DNA of 5,758 nt from Planctomycetia bacterium (GCA_030618975.1 JAUXCH010000360.1:1-5758); one strand, 5' to 3'; counted from the stretch's first letter, positions 1 through 5,758 are shown. Translations and numbers: made by a program. The notes: generated by a model not told the origin, from the letters alone.

Positions 1-1
1 C

Positions 2-2500
2 CACGCCGCCGTGCGGCGAATCGCCGGGCGCGGAATCGGCGTGCGGGACGAGTACGCGTCGCGCGGCGTCGCCACCGATGCCGGTGGCACGTTCCGCATC
101 GGGGGCCTGCCCGCGTGGACCCTCGAGGACTTCGTGGTCGAGGCGCGTGGGTTCGTCGAGCGGACGGACGCCGTCCCTGCCGTACCTCTTGACGCGGGGG
201 AGACCCTGCGCGTCGACGTGAGGATGCGACGCGGCTGCGTGCTCGAGGGCGTCGTGCGGGGACCGGACGGAGAGCCGATTGCCGGGGCCCGCGTGAGCGC
301 GATGAGCGCGCCCACCACCGGACGGTTCTTCACGTCACGCACAGCCATCACCGCCGACGGGACGACGGACACGCGGGGGCGGTACCGGCTGGAGGGGCTG
401 CCGGTGCTGAGCGGTACGGTCGAGGCGGAGGTCGAGGGCCTCTACACGGTCTGCGAGGAGGGCGGCGAGGAGGGCGGCGAGGAGGGCCGGCCCGGAGGTC
501 GCCCGTTCGCGCTTCCCGAGCCGGGCGACGTCCGGCGCGTCGATCTCGTGCTCGCCCGAGGCGTGAGGGTGGTGGGGCACGTCGTCGACGAGGAGGGCAG
601 GCCGGTGCCGCGCGTGGAAGTGCAGGCCCGGTGCCCGTCCGTCTTCCGTCGCCTCCCCGCATGGGTTGCCGACGACGAGGCTCGCTTCGTCTACGAGGGT
701 CTGGCACCGGGGCAGACGTGGACCTTCCACGCGTCTACGGGCCGAGGCTGGACGGAGCCGGTTTCGCTCCGTCTGGAGCCGGGCGACGCCGAGGCCGCCG
801 TCGCGTTGATCTGGCACGAGGGCGCCGTGATCCGTGGGACGGTGCTCTACGACGGCCCTCCGTCGCCGTTCCCCGGCCGGGTCCGGTGCCGGTCGGCGGC
901 ACGCCAAGGCGGCGGGTTCGGGTCCAACCGGGCGCGGTCGGTCGCGGAGGACGGCACGTTCCACCTCGAGGGGGTACCCCCGGGCGCCCACGAGCTCAGT
1001 GTCGTGGACTACAACCTCGATCAGAACGGCCAGACCGTGCGGGTCGAGGTGGCGTCCGGGCAGCTCGTCGAGGGCGTCGTTCTTCATGCGCGACGGATGG
1101 GGGAGGTCGCCGGCGTCGTCGTCGACGAGGAGGGACAACCCGTGTCCGGGGCCTGGGTTCACCTCCAGCCCCTGGAAGAGGGCTGGAGCGGCACGAAACG
1201 GGAAACCTCCGACGAGGAAGGGCGCTTCCACTTCCCGTGTGTCCCCGACGTGGACTACGACCTGCGCCTGGATGACGGTGCGCAGCCGGGCTACATCGCG
1301 CAGCCGGGTAACGTCGAGCAGCCGGGCGACGTCGCGCAGCCACGAGTCGTCCACGTGGGGGACGTCGAACTGCGCCTCGTCCAGCCCCGGCGGGAGGAGA
1401 TCGTCCTGGAGGGGACGGTACGCGGGCCCAATGGGGAACACGTGCCGAGGGCGACCGTTCGCATCGACCAGTCGGAAGCCAGGGGGGCGCCGCGCACCGA
1501 CTTCGCGCACGTGTTGGACGGTCGCTTTCGCAAGGCCCTCGAACGGCGTGGGGAGCGCATCGACCTGAAGATCGATCGCGCGCGCGACGCCGAGGGACGG
1601 AGTCTCGGTGCGCGGCCGTTCGAGGTGGACGACGTGGATCCGAACGGCCCGCCGCTCGAGATCCGCCTCGAGGAGGGCCTCGAGATCCGGGGACGCATCG
1701 TGGGACCCGCGGCCGGGACGATGGGGACCTTCGTGCTCGGTGCCCAGCCGGTGGATGCCAGCGGCAGCCCGATCCACGCAGCGCGGACGCGCGAGGTCGA
1801 GGTGGGCAATGACGGGATCCTTCGGATCGACGGCCTGGCGCCCGGGCGCTACCGCATCGAAGACGAGGCGAGCGAGCGATCCGGCTGGGTGCCCGGCCCC
1901 CCGGTCGTCGCCGAGGCCGGCGACCGGGACGTCGTGTTCCGTTACGACGCCGCCACCCGGGTTGCCGGCATCGTCCGGGATGCGGGGGGCCGTCCGGTCG
2001 CGAAGGCGTGGATCCACTACGCCTGGACGTGGAAGGCGGGAGGCGGCGGCGCGCGGAGCGCGACGTCGGGTCCGGACGGCCGCTTCTCGGTTCCCTCCGT
2101 GCCGAGCGGCGTCCTGGGCACCCTGACCCTCCGGCCGGAGCTCGAGCTGGAGCGTCCGCTCCTCCCGGCGACGCTCGCCGAGGTCGTCGCCGGCGCGCGG
2201 AACGCGGACGTCGCGCTGGCACGCGGGGCGCTCCTCCGGGGCACGGTGACGGACGGGACGGGAGAGGCAGCCGGTCGGAGCACGCTGGTCGCCACCTCCC
2301 TGCGCGACGTGCCCGGCCCGCCCTCCACCGGGTACGCGAGCGTGGTCGAGGACGAGGGCCACTTCGTCCTCGGGCCGCTGCCGCCGGGTCGCTACGCACT
2401 CCGGGTGTCCCCGGCTCCGGGCTGGACGTTCGGCGACGACGTCGTGGTCGAGGCGCCGGCCGAGGACGTGCGCCTCGTGGTGACGCGGGCGGAGCGCTGA
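2..2500 (+). CDS. Multi-module carboxypeptidase-regulatory-like (transthyretin-fold) protein, 5' partial
   Basis: The frame is open from the left edge to a TGA at 2498-2500. A GTG at 11 is the first possible start, but the window opens in the second half of a module and no signal peptide is visible, so the true start lies upstream. Numbering from that GTG gives 829 residues. The module signature is a beta strand of the form V-x-G-x-V, then D-x-x-G-x-P-V-x-x-A-x-V, then G-x-F-x-(I/L)-x-G-L/V-P-x-G. It recurs with starts near residues 78, 187, 273, 366, 466, 558, 650 and 742, after a cut first module (1-73). Pitch is about 80-110 residues. These resemble CarboxypepD_reg-like domains: small beta sandwiches common in secreted or surface proteins, with no catalytic residues of their own. 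No peptidase, anchor or transmembrane segment is seen in the visible part. Lysine is nearly absent (5 of 829). Two loops carry in-frame tandem repeats (residues 149-159 and 424-447). An extracellular structural or adhesive role is inference; the substrate or partner is unknown. Confidence -1.
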   Translation, partial: HAAVRRIAGRGIGVRDEYASRGVATDAGGTFRIGGLPAWTLEDFVVEARGFVERTDAVPAVPLDAGETLRVDVRMRRGCVLEGVVRGPDGEPIAGARVSAMSAPTTGRFFTSRTAITADGTTDTRGRYRLEGLPVLSGTVEAEVEGLYTVCEEGGEEGGEEGRPGGRPFALPEPGDVRRVDLVLARGVRVVGHVVDEEGRPVPRVEVQARCPSVFRRLPAWVADDEARFVYEGLAPGQTWTFHASTGRGWTEPVSLRLEPGDAEAAVALIWHEGAVIRGTVLYDGPPSPFPGRVRCRSAARQGGGFGSNRARSVAEDGTFHLEGVPPGAHELSVVDYNLDQNGQTVRVEVASGQLVEGVVLHARRMGEVAGVVVDEEGQPVSGAWVHLQPLEEGWSGTKRETSDEEGRFHFPCVPDVDYDLRLDDGAQPGYIAQPGNVEQPGDVAQPRVVHVGDVELRLVQPRREEIVLEGTVRGPNGEHVPRATVRIDQSEARGAPRTDFAHVLDGRFRKALERRGERIDLKIDRARDAEGRSLGARPFEVDDVDPNGPPLEIRLEEGLEIRGRIVGPAAGTMGTFVLGAQPVDASGSPIHAARTREVEVGNDGILRIDGLAPGRYRIEDEASERSGWVPGPPVVAEAGDRDVVFRYDAATRVAGIVRDAGGRPVAKAWIHYAWTWKAGGGGARSATSGPDGRFSVPSVPSGVLGTLTLRPELELERPLLPATLAEVVAGARNADVALARGALLRGTVTDGTGEAAGRSTLVATSLRDVPGPPSTGYASVVEDEGHFVLGPLPPGRYALRVSPAPGWTFGDDVVVEAPAEDVRLVVTRAER
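455..487 (+). repeat. In-frame 12-base tandem repeat encoding Glu-Glu-Gly-Gly
   Basis: The unit gaggagggcggc occurs at 455-466 and 467-478, followed by a 9-base partial copy at 479-487. It is in frame and encodes residues 149-159 of the upstream multi-module protein as E-E-G-G, E-E-G-G, E-E-G. It sits in a loop of the second module, where length change would be tolerated. Replication slippage is the likely origin (inference). Confidence -1.
1280..1351 (+). repeat. In-frame 18-base tandem repeat, four copies (x-Q-P-G-x-V hexapeptide)
   Basis: Four consecutive 18-base units start at 1280, 1298, 1316 and 1334. The first is gcgcagccgggctacatc. Copies 2 and 3 differ from it mainly in the last two codons and the first codon; copy 4 is more diverged. 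They encode AQPGYI, AQPGNV, EQPGDV and AQPRVV (residues 424-447), a Pro/Gly-rich insertion late in the fifth module. The changes keep the frame and the Q-P core. This looks like a slippage-expanded surface loop; a binding function is not shown. Confidence -1.
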
Positions 2501-2513
2501 GCGGCGGGCAGCC

Positions 2514-3194
2514 TCAGTTCCCGGCGGCCTTCTCCGCCTCGAGCTTCGCGGCGAACTTGATCGCGTGCTCGATGCGGTCGATGGCGCGGCCCGCGTAGAG
2601 CGCGTTCTCGCCGCCGCTCGCCTTGATCCGTTTCAGGATCGGCAGCGCGTCGGCCGAGACGAGCTTGACGCTGATGGCCGCGACGGCGGGGATCGCCTCG
2701 AGCTTCACGGAGTCGGGGTCGCTTCCCTCGAGGATGGCGATCAGGGCGGGCAGCGCGGGAGCGTGTACGGCGCCCGTGCCGCGGATCAACATCGCCACCT
2801 GCTTCTTGAGCTCGGGGTCGTCCCCCTCCAGCGCCTCGATCATCGCCGGTACCGCCACCTCCTTCAGCTCCTTGAGCGTCTGGGCGACGAAGGGCTGACC
2901 GGGGAAGCGGCGGAGGGCTGCGATCAGGCCGGGCACCGCGGGCGCCGCCTCGGCGCCCATCTCGCCCATCGCCATCGCGGCGCCCTGGACCACCGTCTCG
3001 TTCTCGTCCTGGAGGAGCGTCCGGAGCGTGGGCAGCGCGGCGGCACCTTCCTCGGCCAACGCCTGGATGGCGTCGGGATCCCCCTTGGCGAACTTCGCCT
3101 GCCAGTACGCCGTGTCCTTCAGGGAGGGGGAGCTGTCGCCGCAGGCGGCGAGCAGGAGCAGGGCGGCGAGCGCCAACGTCGAGTTCTTCAGCAT
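2514..3194 (-). CDS. HEAT-repeat lipoprotein
   Basis: A complete gene on the minus strand, ATG at 3194-3192 and TGA at 2516-2514, 226 residues. The N-terminus is a type II signal peptide: Lys3, a hydrophobic core at residues 7-17, and a lipobox Leu15-Ala16-Ala17-Cys18. Cys18 should be lipidated and become the mature N-terminus. Gly19, not Asp, follows it, so by the E. coli rule it would not be held at the inner membrane, although that rule may not apply here. After a short linker the protein is all alpha-helical, with about five HEAT-like helical hairpins near residues 40-62, 64-97, 99-123, 125-157 and 159-190, marked by recurring Ala-x-Pro-x-Leu/Ile turns and Asp-Pro or Asn breaks. A charged Ala/Lys/Glu helix ends it (about 196-226). 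HEAT arrays are protein-binding scaffolds; no enzyme motif is seen and the partner is unknown. An upstream extension of this frame runs antisense through the ATPase gene and is rejected, because the signal peptide and a strong Shine-Dalgarno fix this start. It has 15 Lys and 7 Arg, the reverse of its neighbours. Confidence -1.
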   Translation of the reverse strand: MLKNSTLALAALLLLAACGDSSPSLKDTAYWQAKFAKGDPDAIQALAEEGAAALPTLRTLLQDENETVVQGAAMAMGEMGAEAAPAVPGLIAALRRFPGQPFVAQTLKELKEVAVPAMIEALEGDDPELKKQVAMLIRGTGAVHAPALPALIAILEGSDPDSVKLEAIPAVAAISVKLVSADALPILKRIKASGGENALYAGRAIDRIEHAIKFAAKLEAEKAAGN

Positions 3195-3200
3195 CGGACG

Positions 3201-3207
3201 ACCTCCT
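3201..3207 (-). promoter_or_regulatory. Shine-Dalgarno of the HEAT lipoprotein
   Basis: On the minus strand the bases read AGGAGGT, an essentially full anti-16S match, with six bases (3200-3195) between it and the ATG. This is by far the best ribosome binding site in the window and decides the lipoprotein start. Confidence -1.
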
Positions 3208-3213
3208 GGACGG

Positions 3214-3242
3214 ATTGTGGGCGGGGGGGGCTCCCGAGGCAA
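3214..3242 (-). promoter_or_regulatory. Candidate sigma-70-type promoter for the HEAT lipoprotein
   Basis: Read on the minus strand, TTGCCT (3242-3237) and CACAAT (3219-3214) each match four of six bases of the -35 and -10 consensus and are separated by exactly 17 bases. Transcription would begin near 3207, giving a very short leader that starts at the Shine-Dalgarno, which is tight and lowers confidence. The spacer contains an eight-base homopolymer (G on the plus strand, 3223-3230). Seen by eye only; such matches can occur by chance. Confidence -1.
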
Positions 3243-3263
3243 CCCGGGTACCGTGTCCCGCCG

Positions 3264-5378
3264 ATGACCCCCACGCCCACCCTCGAGTTCTGCGATCACT
3301 GCGGCCTGCCCGTCGGCGCCGGAGGGCGGCGCCGCGAGGTGGACGGGGAGCCGCGCGCGTTCTGCTGTCTCGGCTGCGCCATCGCGTGGAGCCTCGCGGG
3401 GCAGGGTGGTCGCGAGGGCGGGAGCCAGGCGGCCGCGTATCTCGTGCGGCTCGGGCTCGGCGTCGTCCTCTCGATGATCGTGATGCTCATCCAGTGGGTG
3501 CGCTACGTCGATCCGTCGGCGGCCGCCGATCCCAGCTACGAGGCGTTCGCCCCCTGGGCGCAGCTCGTCGCCGCGACGCCGGTGGTGGTGGTGCTCGGCC
3601 TGCCCTACCTCTTCAGCGCGGTGCGCTTCCTCGGGGCCGGGCGGATCGGCACGGACCTGCTCGTCGGGCTCGGCATCCTCGCCGCCTACGGGGCGTCGCT
3701 GGCGACGATGCTCAGGGGGGAGGCCGATCCCCTCTACTTCGACACCGCGGCGGGGCTCGCGACGTTGGTCACGCTGGGGCGGTGGCTGGAGGCCACGGCG
3801 AAGGAGCAGGCGACCGAGGGTCTCCGGTCGTTCCTCACCGGGTCTCGACGACCGGCGCGCCGTCTCGTCGAGGGGGGAGAGGAGGAGGACGTCGCGGCCT
3901 CGGATCTCGCGCCCGGAGACCGGGTCCGGGTACGGCCGGGCGAGCGGATCCCGGCAGACGGCCGGGTCGTCGAGGGACGCGCACTGGTCGACGAGGCGGC
4001 CCTCACGGGCGAGCCGCTCCCGCGCGCCGTCGGGCCGGGCGACCTCGTGCGGGCGCCCACGGTGCCGACCGACGGCGCGCTGGTGGTCGCGGTCGAGGCG
4101 GCCAACGAGGACTCGCTGCTCGCCCAGGTGGGGCGGGTGTTGGCGCGGGCGCGGACGGAGCGGGCGCCGGCCGAGCGTCTCGCGGACCGGATCTCGGCGG
4201 TGTTCGTCCCCGCCGTGCTCGGCGTCTGCGGCCTCGTGCTCGCGTTGGACCTGTCCGGCGGGTCGCCCGTCGGCGACGCCGTCCTCCACGCGCTCTCCGT
4301 GCTCGTGGTGGCTTGCCCCTGCGCGCTCGGGATCGCGACCCCCCTGGCGGTGACGGCCGCCGTGGGGCGGCTCGCGGAACGGGGCGTGCTCGTTCGGAGC
4401 GGAGCCGTGCTCGCCGACCTGCCCCGGCTCGGCCTCGTCGCCTTCGACAAGACGGGAACGCTGACCGAGGGCCGACCGGACGTGGCCGCGGTGCATCCGG
4501 GGCCGGGGTTCGACGAGGACGCCCTGCTCGTCCTCGCGGCCTCGGTGGAGCACGGCAGCGAGCACCCGTGGGGACGGGCGATCGTGGCCGAGGTCGAGCG
4601 GCGCGGGCTCGAGCGCCGGCCCTGCCCGGAGCCGCGCGTTCACCCCGGGCGCGGGATCGAGGGCGTGGTGGAAGGCGTGGGCGCCGGCGGCCGGGTCCGG
4701 GTGGGTAGCCCGGCCTGGCTCGGCGTGGAGGCGGCGAGCAGCCACGTCGCCGTCGAGGTGGACGGGCGCTTCGCGGGGACGATCCACATGGCCGACCGGC
4801 TTCGGCCCTCCGCCCGGCCGGCCGTCGAAGGCCTCCTGGAACTCGGGCTCGAGGTCCGGATCCTGTCGGGCGACGACTCGCGGGCCGTCGAGGCCGTCGC
4901 CCGGGAAGGTCTGGGACTGTCGGCACGGGACGCGGTGGGCGGCCTCCTCCCGGACGAGAAGGTCGCTCGGGTGGCGGCGCTGAGGCGCGAGGCGAGGCGC
5001 CCGGTCGCGTTCGTGGGCGACGGGCTCAACGACGCGCCCGCCCTCGCGGCCGCCGACCTGGGCATCGCGGTCCACTCGGGGACGGACCTGGCCCGGGAGA
5101 CGGCGGCCGTGAGCCTGCTCGGCGATGACCTGGGCCGGATTCCCGCCCTCGTGCAGGCGGCGGCGCGGACGCGCCGGACGGTGGTCTGGAACCTCCTCTG
5201 GGCGTTCGGCTACAACGCGGTGGCCGTCACCTGGGCCGCGGTCTTCGGGCTCCCGCCCGTGCTCGCGGCACTGGCCATGGTCGCGTCCAGCCTGTTCGTG
5301 ATCCTGAGCAGCGCGCGCCTCCGCGCGGTGCTCGGAGAAGACCTCGCGGAGGCCGCGGCGCCTGCCTCCCGGGCGTAG
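3264..5378 (+). CDS. Cu(+)-type P1B ATPase, CcoI/FixI (CopA2)-like, lacking an HMA domain
   Basis: A membrane pump of 704 residues that would use ATP to move Cu(+) out of the cytoplasm. The N-terminus carries a cysteine cluster (Cys10-x-x-Cys13, then Cys34-Cys35-x-x-Cys38), the putative metal-binding domain typical of CcoI/FixI ATPases, which feed copper to cbb3 oxidase. Eight membrane helices are apparent, near residues 58-78, 99-119, 128-150, 157-175, 311-330, 340-363, 640-660 and 664-685. Motifs: TGEP 248-251 (actuator), CPC 351-353 (metal site), DKTGT 395-399 with phosphorylated Asp395, His434-Pro435 (nucleotide binding), GDGLND 585-590 (hinge). Tyr650-Asn651 and Met672-x-x-Ser675-Ser676 complete the Cu(+) signature of subgroup P1B-1. 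The HMA domain usual between the cysteine cluster and helix 1 is missing: only about 18 residues separate Cys38 from the first helix. The ATG at 3264 is chosen because it immediately precedes the conserved cysteines; the frame is open upstream but only antisense to the lipoprotein. No clear Shine-Dalgarno. Substrate copper is well supported; oxidase assembly versus detoxification is open because no oxidase or ccoGHS gene is visible. Confidence -1.
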   Translation: MTPTPTLEFCDHCGLPVGAGGRRREVDGEPRAFCCLGCAIAWSLAGQGGREGGSQAAAYLVRLGLGVVLSMIVMLIQWVRYVDPSAAADPSYEAFAPWAQLVAATPVVVVLGLPYLFSAVRFLGAGRIGTDLLVGLGILAAYGASLATMLRGEADPLYFDTAAGLATLVTLGRWLEATAKEQATEGLRSFLTGSRRPARRLVEGGEEEDVAASDLAPGDRVRVRPGERIPADGRVVEGRALVDEAALTGEPLPRAVGPGDLVRAPTVPTDGALVVAVEAANEDSLLAQVGRVLARARTERAPAERLADRISAVFVPAVLGVCGLVLALDLSGGSPVGDAVLHALSVLVVACPCALGIATPLAVTAAVGRLAERGVLVRSGAVLADLPRLGLVAFDKTGTLTEGRPDVAAVHPGPGFDEDALLVLAASVEHGSEHPWGRAIVAEVERRGLERRPCPEPRVHPGRGIEGVVEGVGAGGRVRVGSPAWLGVEAASSHVAVEVDGRFAGTIHMADRLRPSARPAVEGLLELGLEVRILSGDDSRAVEAVAREGLGLSARDAVGGLLPDEKVARVAALRREARRPVAFVGDGLNDAPALAAADLGIAVHSGTDLARETAAVSLLGDDLGRIPALVQAAARTRRTVVWNLLWAFGYNAVAVTWAAVFGLPPVLAALAMVASSLFVILSSARLRAVLGEDLAEAAAPASRA

Positions 5379-5387
5379 AATCGCCCG

Positions 5388-5413
5388 CGGCAGGGACGAT
5401 CGGCAGGGATGAT
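5388..5413 (+). repeat. 13-base tandem direct repeat at the heptosyltransferase start
   Basis: cggcagggacgat (5388-5400) is followed at once by cggcagggatgat (5401-5413), identical but for one base. Each copy carries an AGGGA that could serve as a Shine-Dalgarno, and the single C-to-T difference creates the ATGATG at 5409-5414. It lies in the short gap after the ATPase stop and overlaps the possible starts of the next gene. Confidence -1.
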
Positions 5414-5758
5414 GACGAGCGAGCGACGAATGAGCGACCTTCACCACGAGGACGAGGTGCGCAGGGTCGAGACGACGCCGCGCCGCATCCTGATCCGACT
5501 GCCCAACTGGGTCGGGGACGTGGTGATGGCCGCGCGCACGGTGGCGGCGCTGCACGAGGCCTTGCCCGAGGCGGTCTTCGTCGCGCAGGCGAAGACGTAC
5601 CTCCTCGGACTGGCGGCACTCCTGCCCGGCGTGTCCGAGGTGTTGCCCGCCGGGGAGGATCGAGGTCCCGGCTCCCTGCGGGCCTCCCGCCGCGCGCTCC
5701 GGGACGGGACCTTCGACGCGGCCGTGGTGTTCCCGCGCTCCGCGCGCGCCCTGATCGC
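5412..5758 (+). CDS. waaF: LPS heptosyltransferase II-like glycosyltransferase (GT9), 3' partial
   Basis: The frame is open to the right edge, giving about 115 residues of what is normally a protein of about 350. It would transfer heptose from ADP-heptose to the inner core of LPS at the cytoplasmic face of the inner membrane. The first conserved strand and loop of the family is clear at 5487-5528 (I-L-I-R-L-P-N-W-V-G-D-V-V-M). It aligns by eye, from memory, with the E. coli WaaF N-terminus, including the Gly-Asp of the N-terminal active-site loop. A later F-D-A-A-V-V-F-P-R-S-A-R-A-L segment matches the family's second Rossmann strand and P-x-S-x-x-(S)-A-L region, with Arg where Asn is usual. 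The start is uncertain: ATG at 5409, 5412 or 5430, or GTG at 5457. I give 5412 because AGGG lies three bases upstream. GTG 5457 has GAGG at 5448-5451 with five-base spacing and gives an N-terminus closer to known family lengths. The gap to the ATPase stop is about 33 bases with no visible terminator, so co-transcription is plausible. The exact heptosyltransferase type (I, II or other GT9) cannot be fixed from this fragment. Confidence -1.
   Translation, partial: MTSERRMSDLHHEDEVRRVETTPRRILIRLPNWVGDVVMAARTVAALHEALPEAVFVAQAKTYLLGLAALLPGVSEVLPAGEDRGPGSLRASRRALRDGTFDAAVVFPRSARALI

Larger units (their letters stand above)
3195..3263. other. Divergent intergenic region, lipoprotein / copper ATPase
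   Basis: These 69 bases must carry the start signals of both divergent genes unless a promoter lies inside a coding region. Besides the minus-strand Shine-Dalgarno and candidate promoter, there is an eight-G tract at 3223-3230 and an eight-base palindrome acccgggt at 3242-3249. I see no clear Shine-Dalgarno in front of the ATPase ATG at 3264 and no good plus-strand -35/-10 pair. I see no long dyad of the kind bound by CueR-type copper regulators. The two genes may be co-regulated, but the sequence does not show a regulator site. Confidence -1.

Noticed and set aside
335..2362. Long minus-strand open frame opposite the multi-module protein
   Set aside because: No recognisable domain, Arg/Pro/His-rich low-quality translation; the plus strand carries regular module repeats. 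It is a codon-bias shadow.
2497..2517. Small inverted repeat (ctgag / ctcag, 11-base loop) between the convergent stop codons, as a bidirectional terminator
   Set aside because: Only a five-base stem, no T tract on either side, and much of the symmetry comes from the two facing TGA stops.
3242..3249. acccgggt palindrome as a regulator operator upstream of the copper ATPase
   Set aside because: Only eight bases, ordinary in such GC-rich DNA, and it does not resemble known copper-regulator operators. No regulator gene is nearby.
2565..3263. Upstream extension of the ATPase reading frame across the lipoprotein gene
   Set aside because: It is antisense to a well-supported lipoprotein and shows no domain. 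The ATG at 3264 directly precedes the conserved cysteine cluster.
5379..5411. Terminator between the ATPase and the heptosyltransferase
   Set aside because: No stable hairpin followed by a T run; the gap is mostly the 13-base tandem repeat.
2514..5555. A single minus-strand frame open for about 1013 codons, joining the lipoprotein to a long stretch antisense to the ATPase
   Set aside because: The antisense part has Arg/Pro/His-rich, non-family sequence typical of the shadow of a GC-rich gene, while the plus strand shows all P-type ATPase motifs. The lipoprotein has its own Shine-Dalgarno, ATG and signal peptide at 3194.
1..5758. Mobile element, CRISPR array, tRNA or rRNA, or a new defence or toxin system
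   Set aside because: No transposase or integrase motif, no spaced direct repeats, no RNA gene signature, and each gene has a family-level explanation.

Overview
This is a very GC-rich window (roughly 70% or more by eye) with tightly packed genes, strongly arginine-biased proteins, and a lipopolysaccharide heptosyltransferase gene at the right edge. A heptosyltransferase and a lipobox lipoprotein mean a Gram-negative-type bacterium with an outer membrane. A very long exported-type protein built from carboxypeptidase-regulatory-like modules, together with a HEAT-repeat lipoprotein, recalls Planctomycetota, Myxococcota or Gemmatimonadota. That taxonomic reading is inference; no rRNA or other phylogenetic marker is present.

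Layout: (1) Bases 1-2500, plus strand, hold the 3' part of a large multi-module beta-sandwich protein (about eight complete modules and one cut module) whose start lies left of the window. (2) Bases 2514-3194, minus strand, hold a complete 226-residue HEAT-repeat lipoprotein that converges on gene 1 with only 13 bases between the stop codons. (3) Bases 3195-3263 are a 69-base divergent intergenic region with a strong Shine-Dalgarno for the lipoprotein, a candidate minus-strand promoter, and an eight-G tract. (4) Bases 3264-5378, plus strand, hold a complete 704-residue copper-type P1B ATPase related to CcoI/FixI/CopA2. It has the N-terminal cysteine cluster but no HMA domain. (5) From about 5412 to the right edge is the start of a GT9-family heptosyltransferase (WaaF-like), about 30 bases after the ATPase and possibly co-transcribed with it.

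How the genes relate: the ATPase moves Cu(+) out of the cytoplasm, probably to feed a copper oxidase or to detoxify. The heptosyltransferase builds the LPS inner core. The two large repeat proteins are probably envelope or surface proteins. Nothing shows that the four genes form one pathway; the shared theme is the cell envelope. I found no mobile element, CRISPR array, tRNA or rRNA, and no convincing evidence of a new multi-gene system. The best leads are local: the trimmed copper ATPase and its near-absence of lysine, a tandem 18-base repeat inside gene 1, a G tract inside a candidate promoter spacer, and a 13-base tandem duplication at the start of the heptosyltransferase gene.
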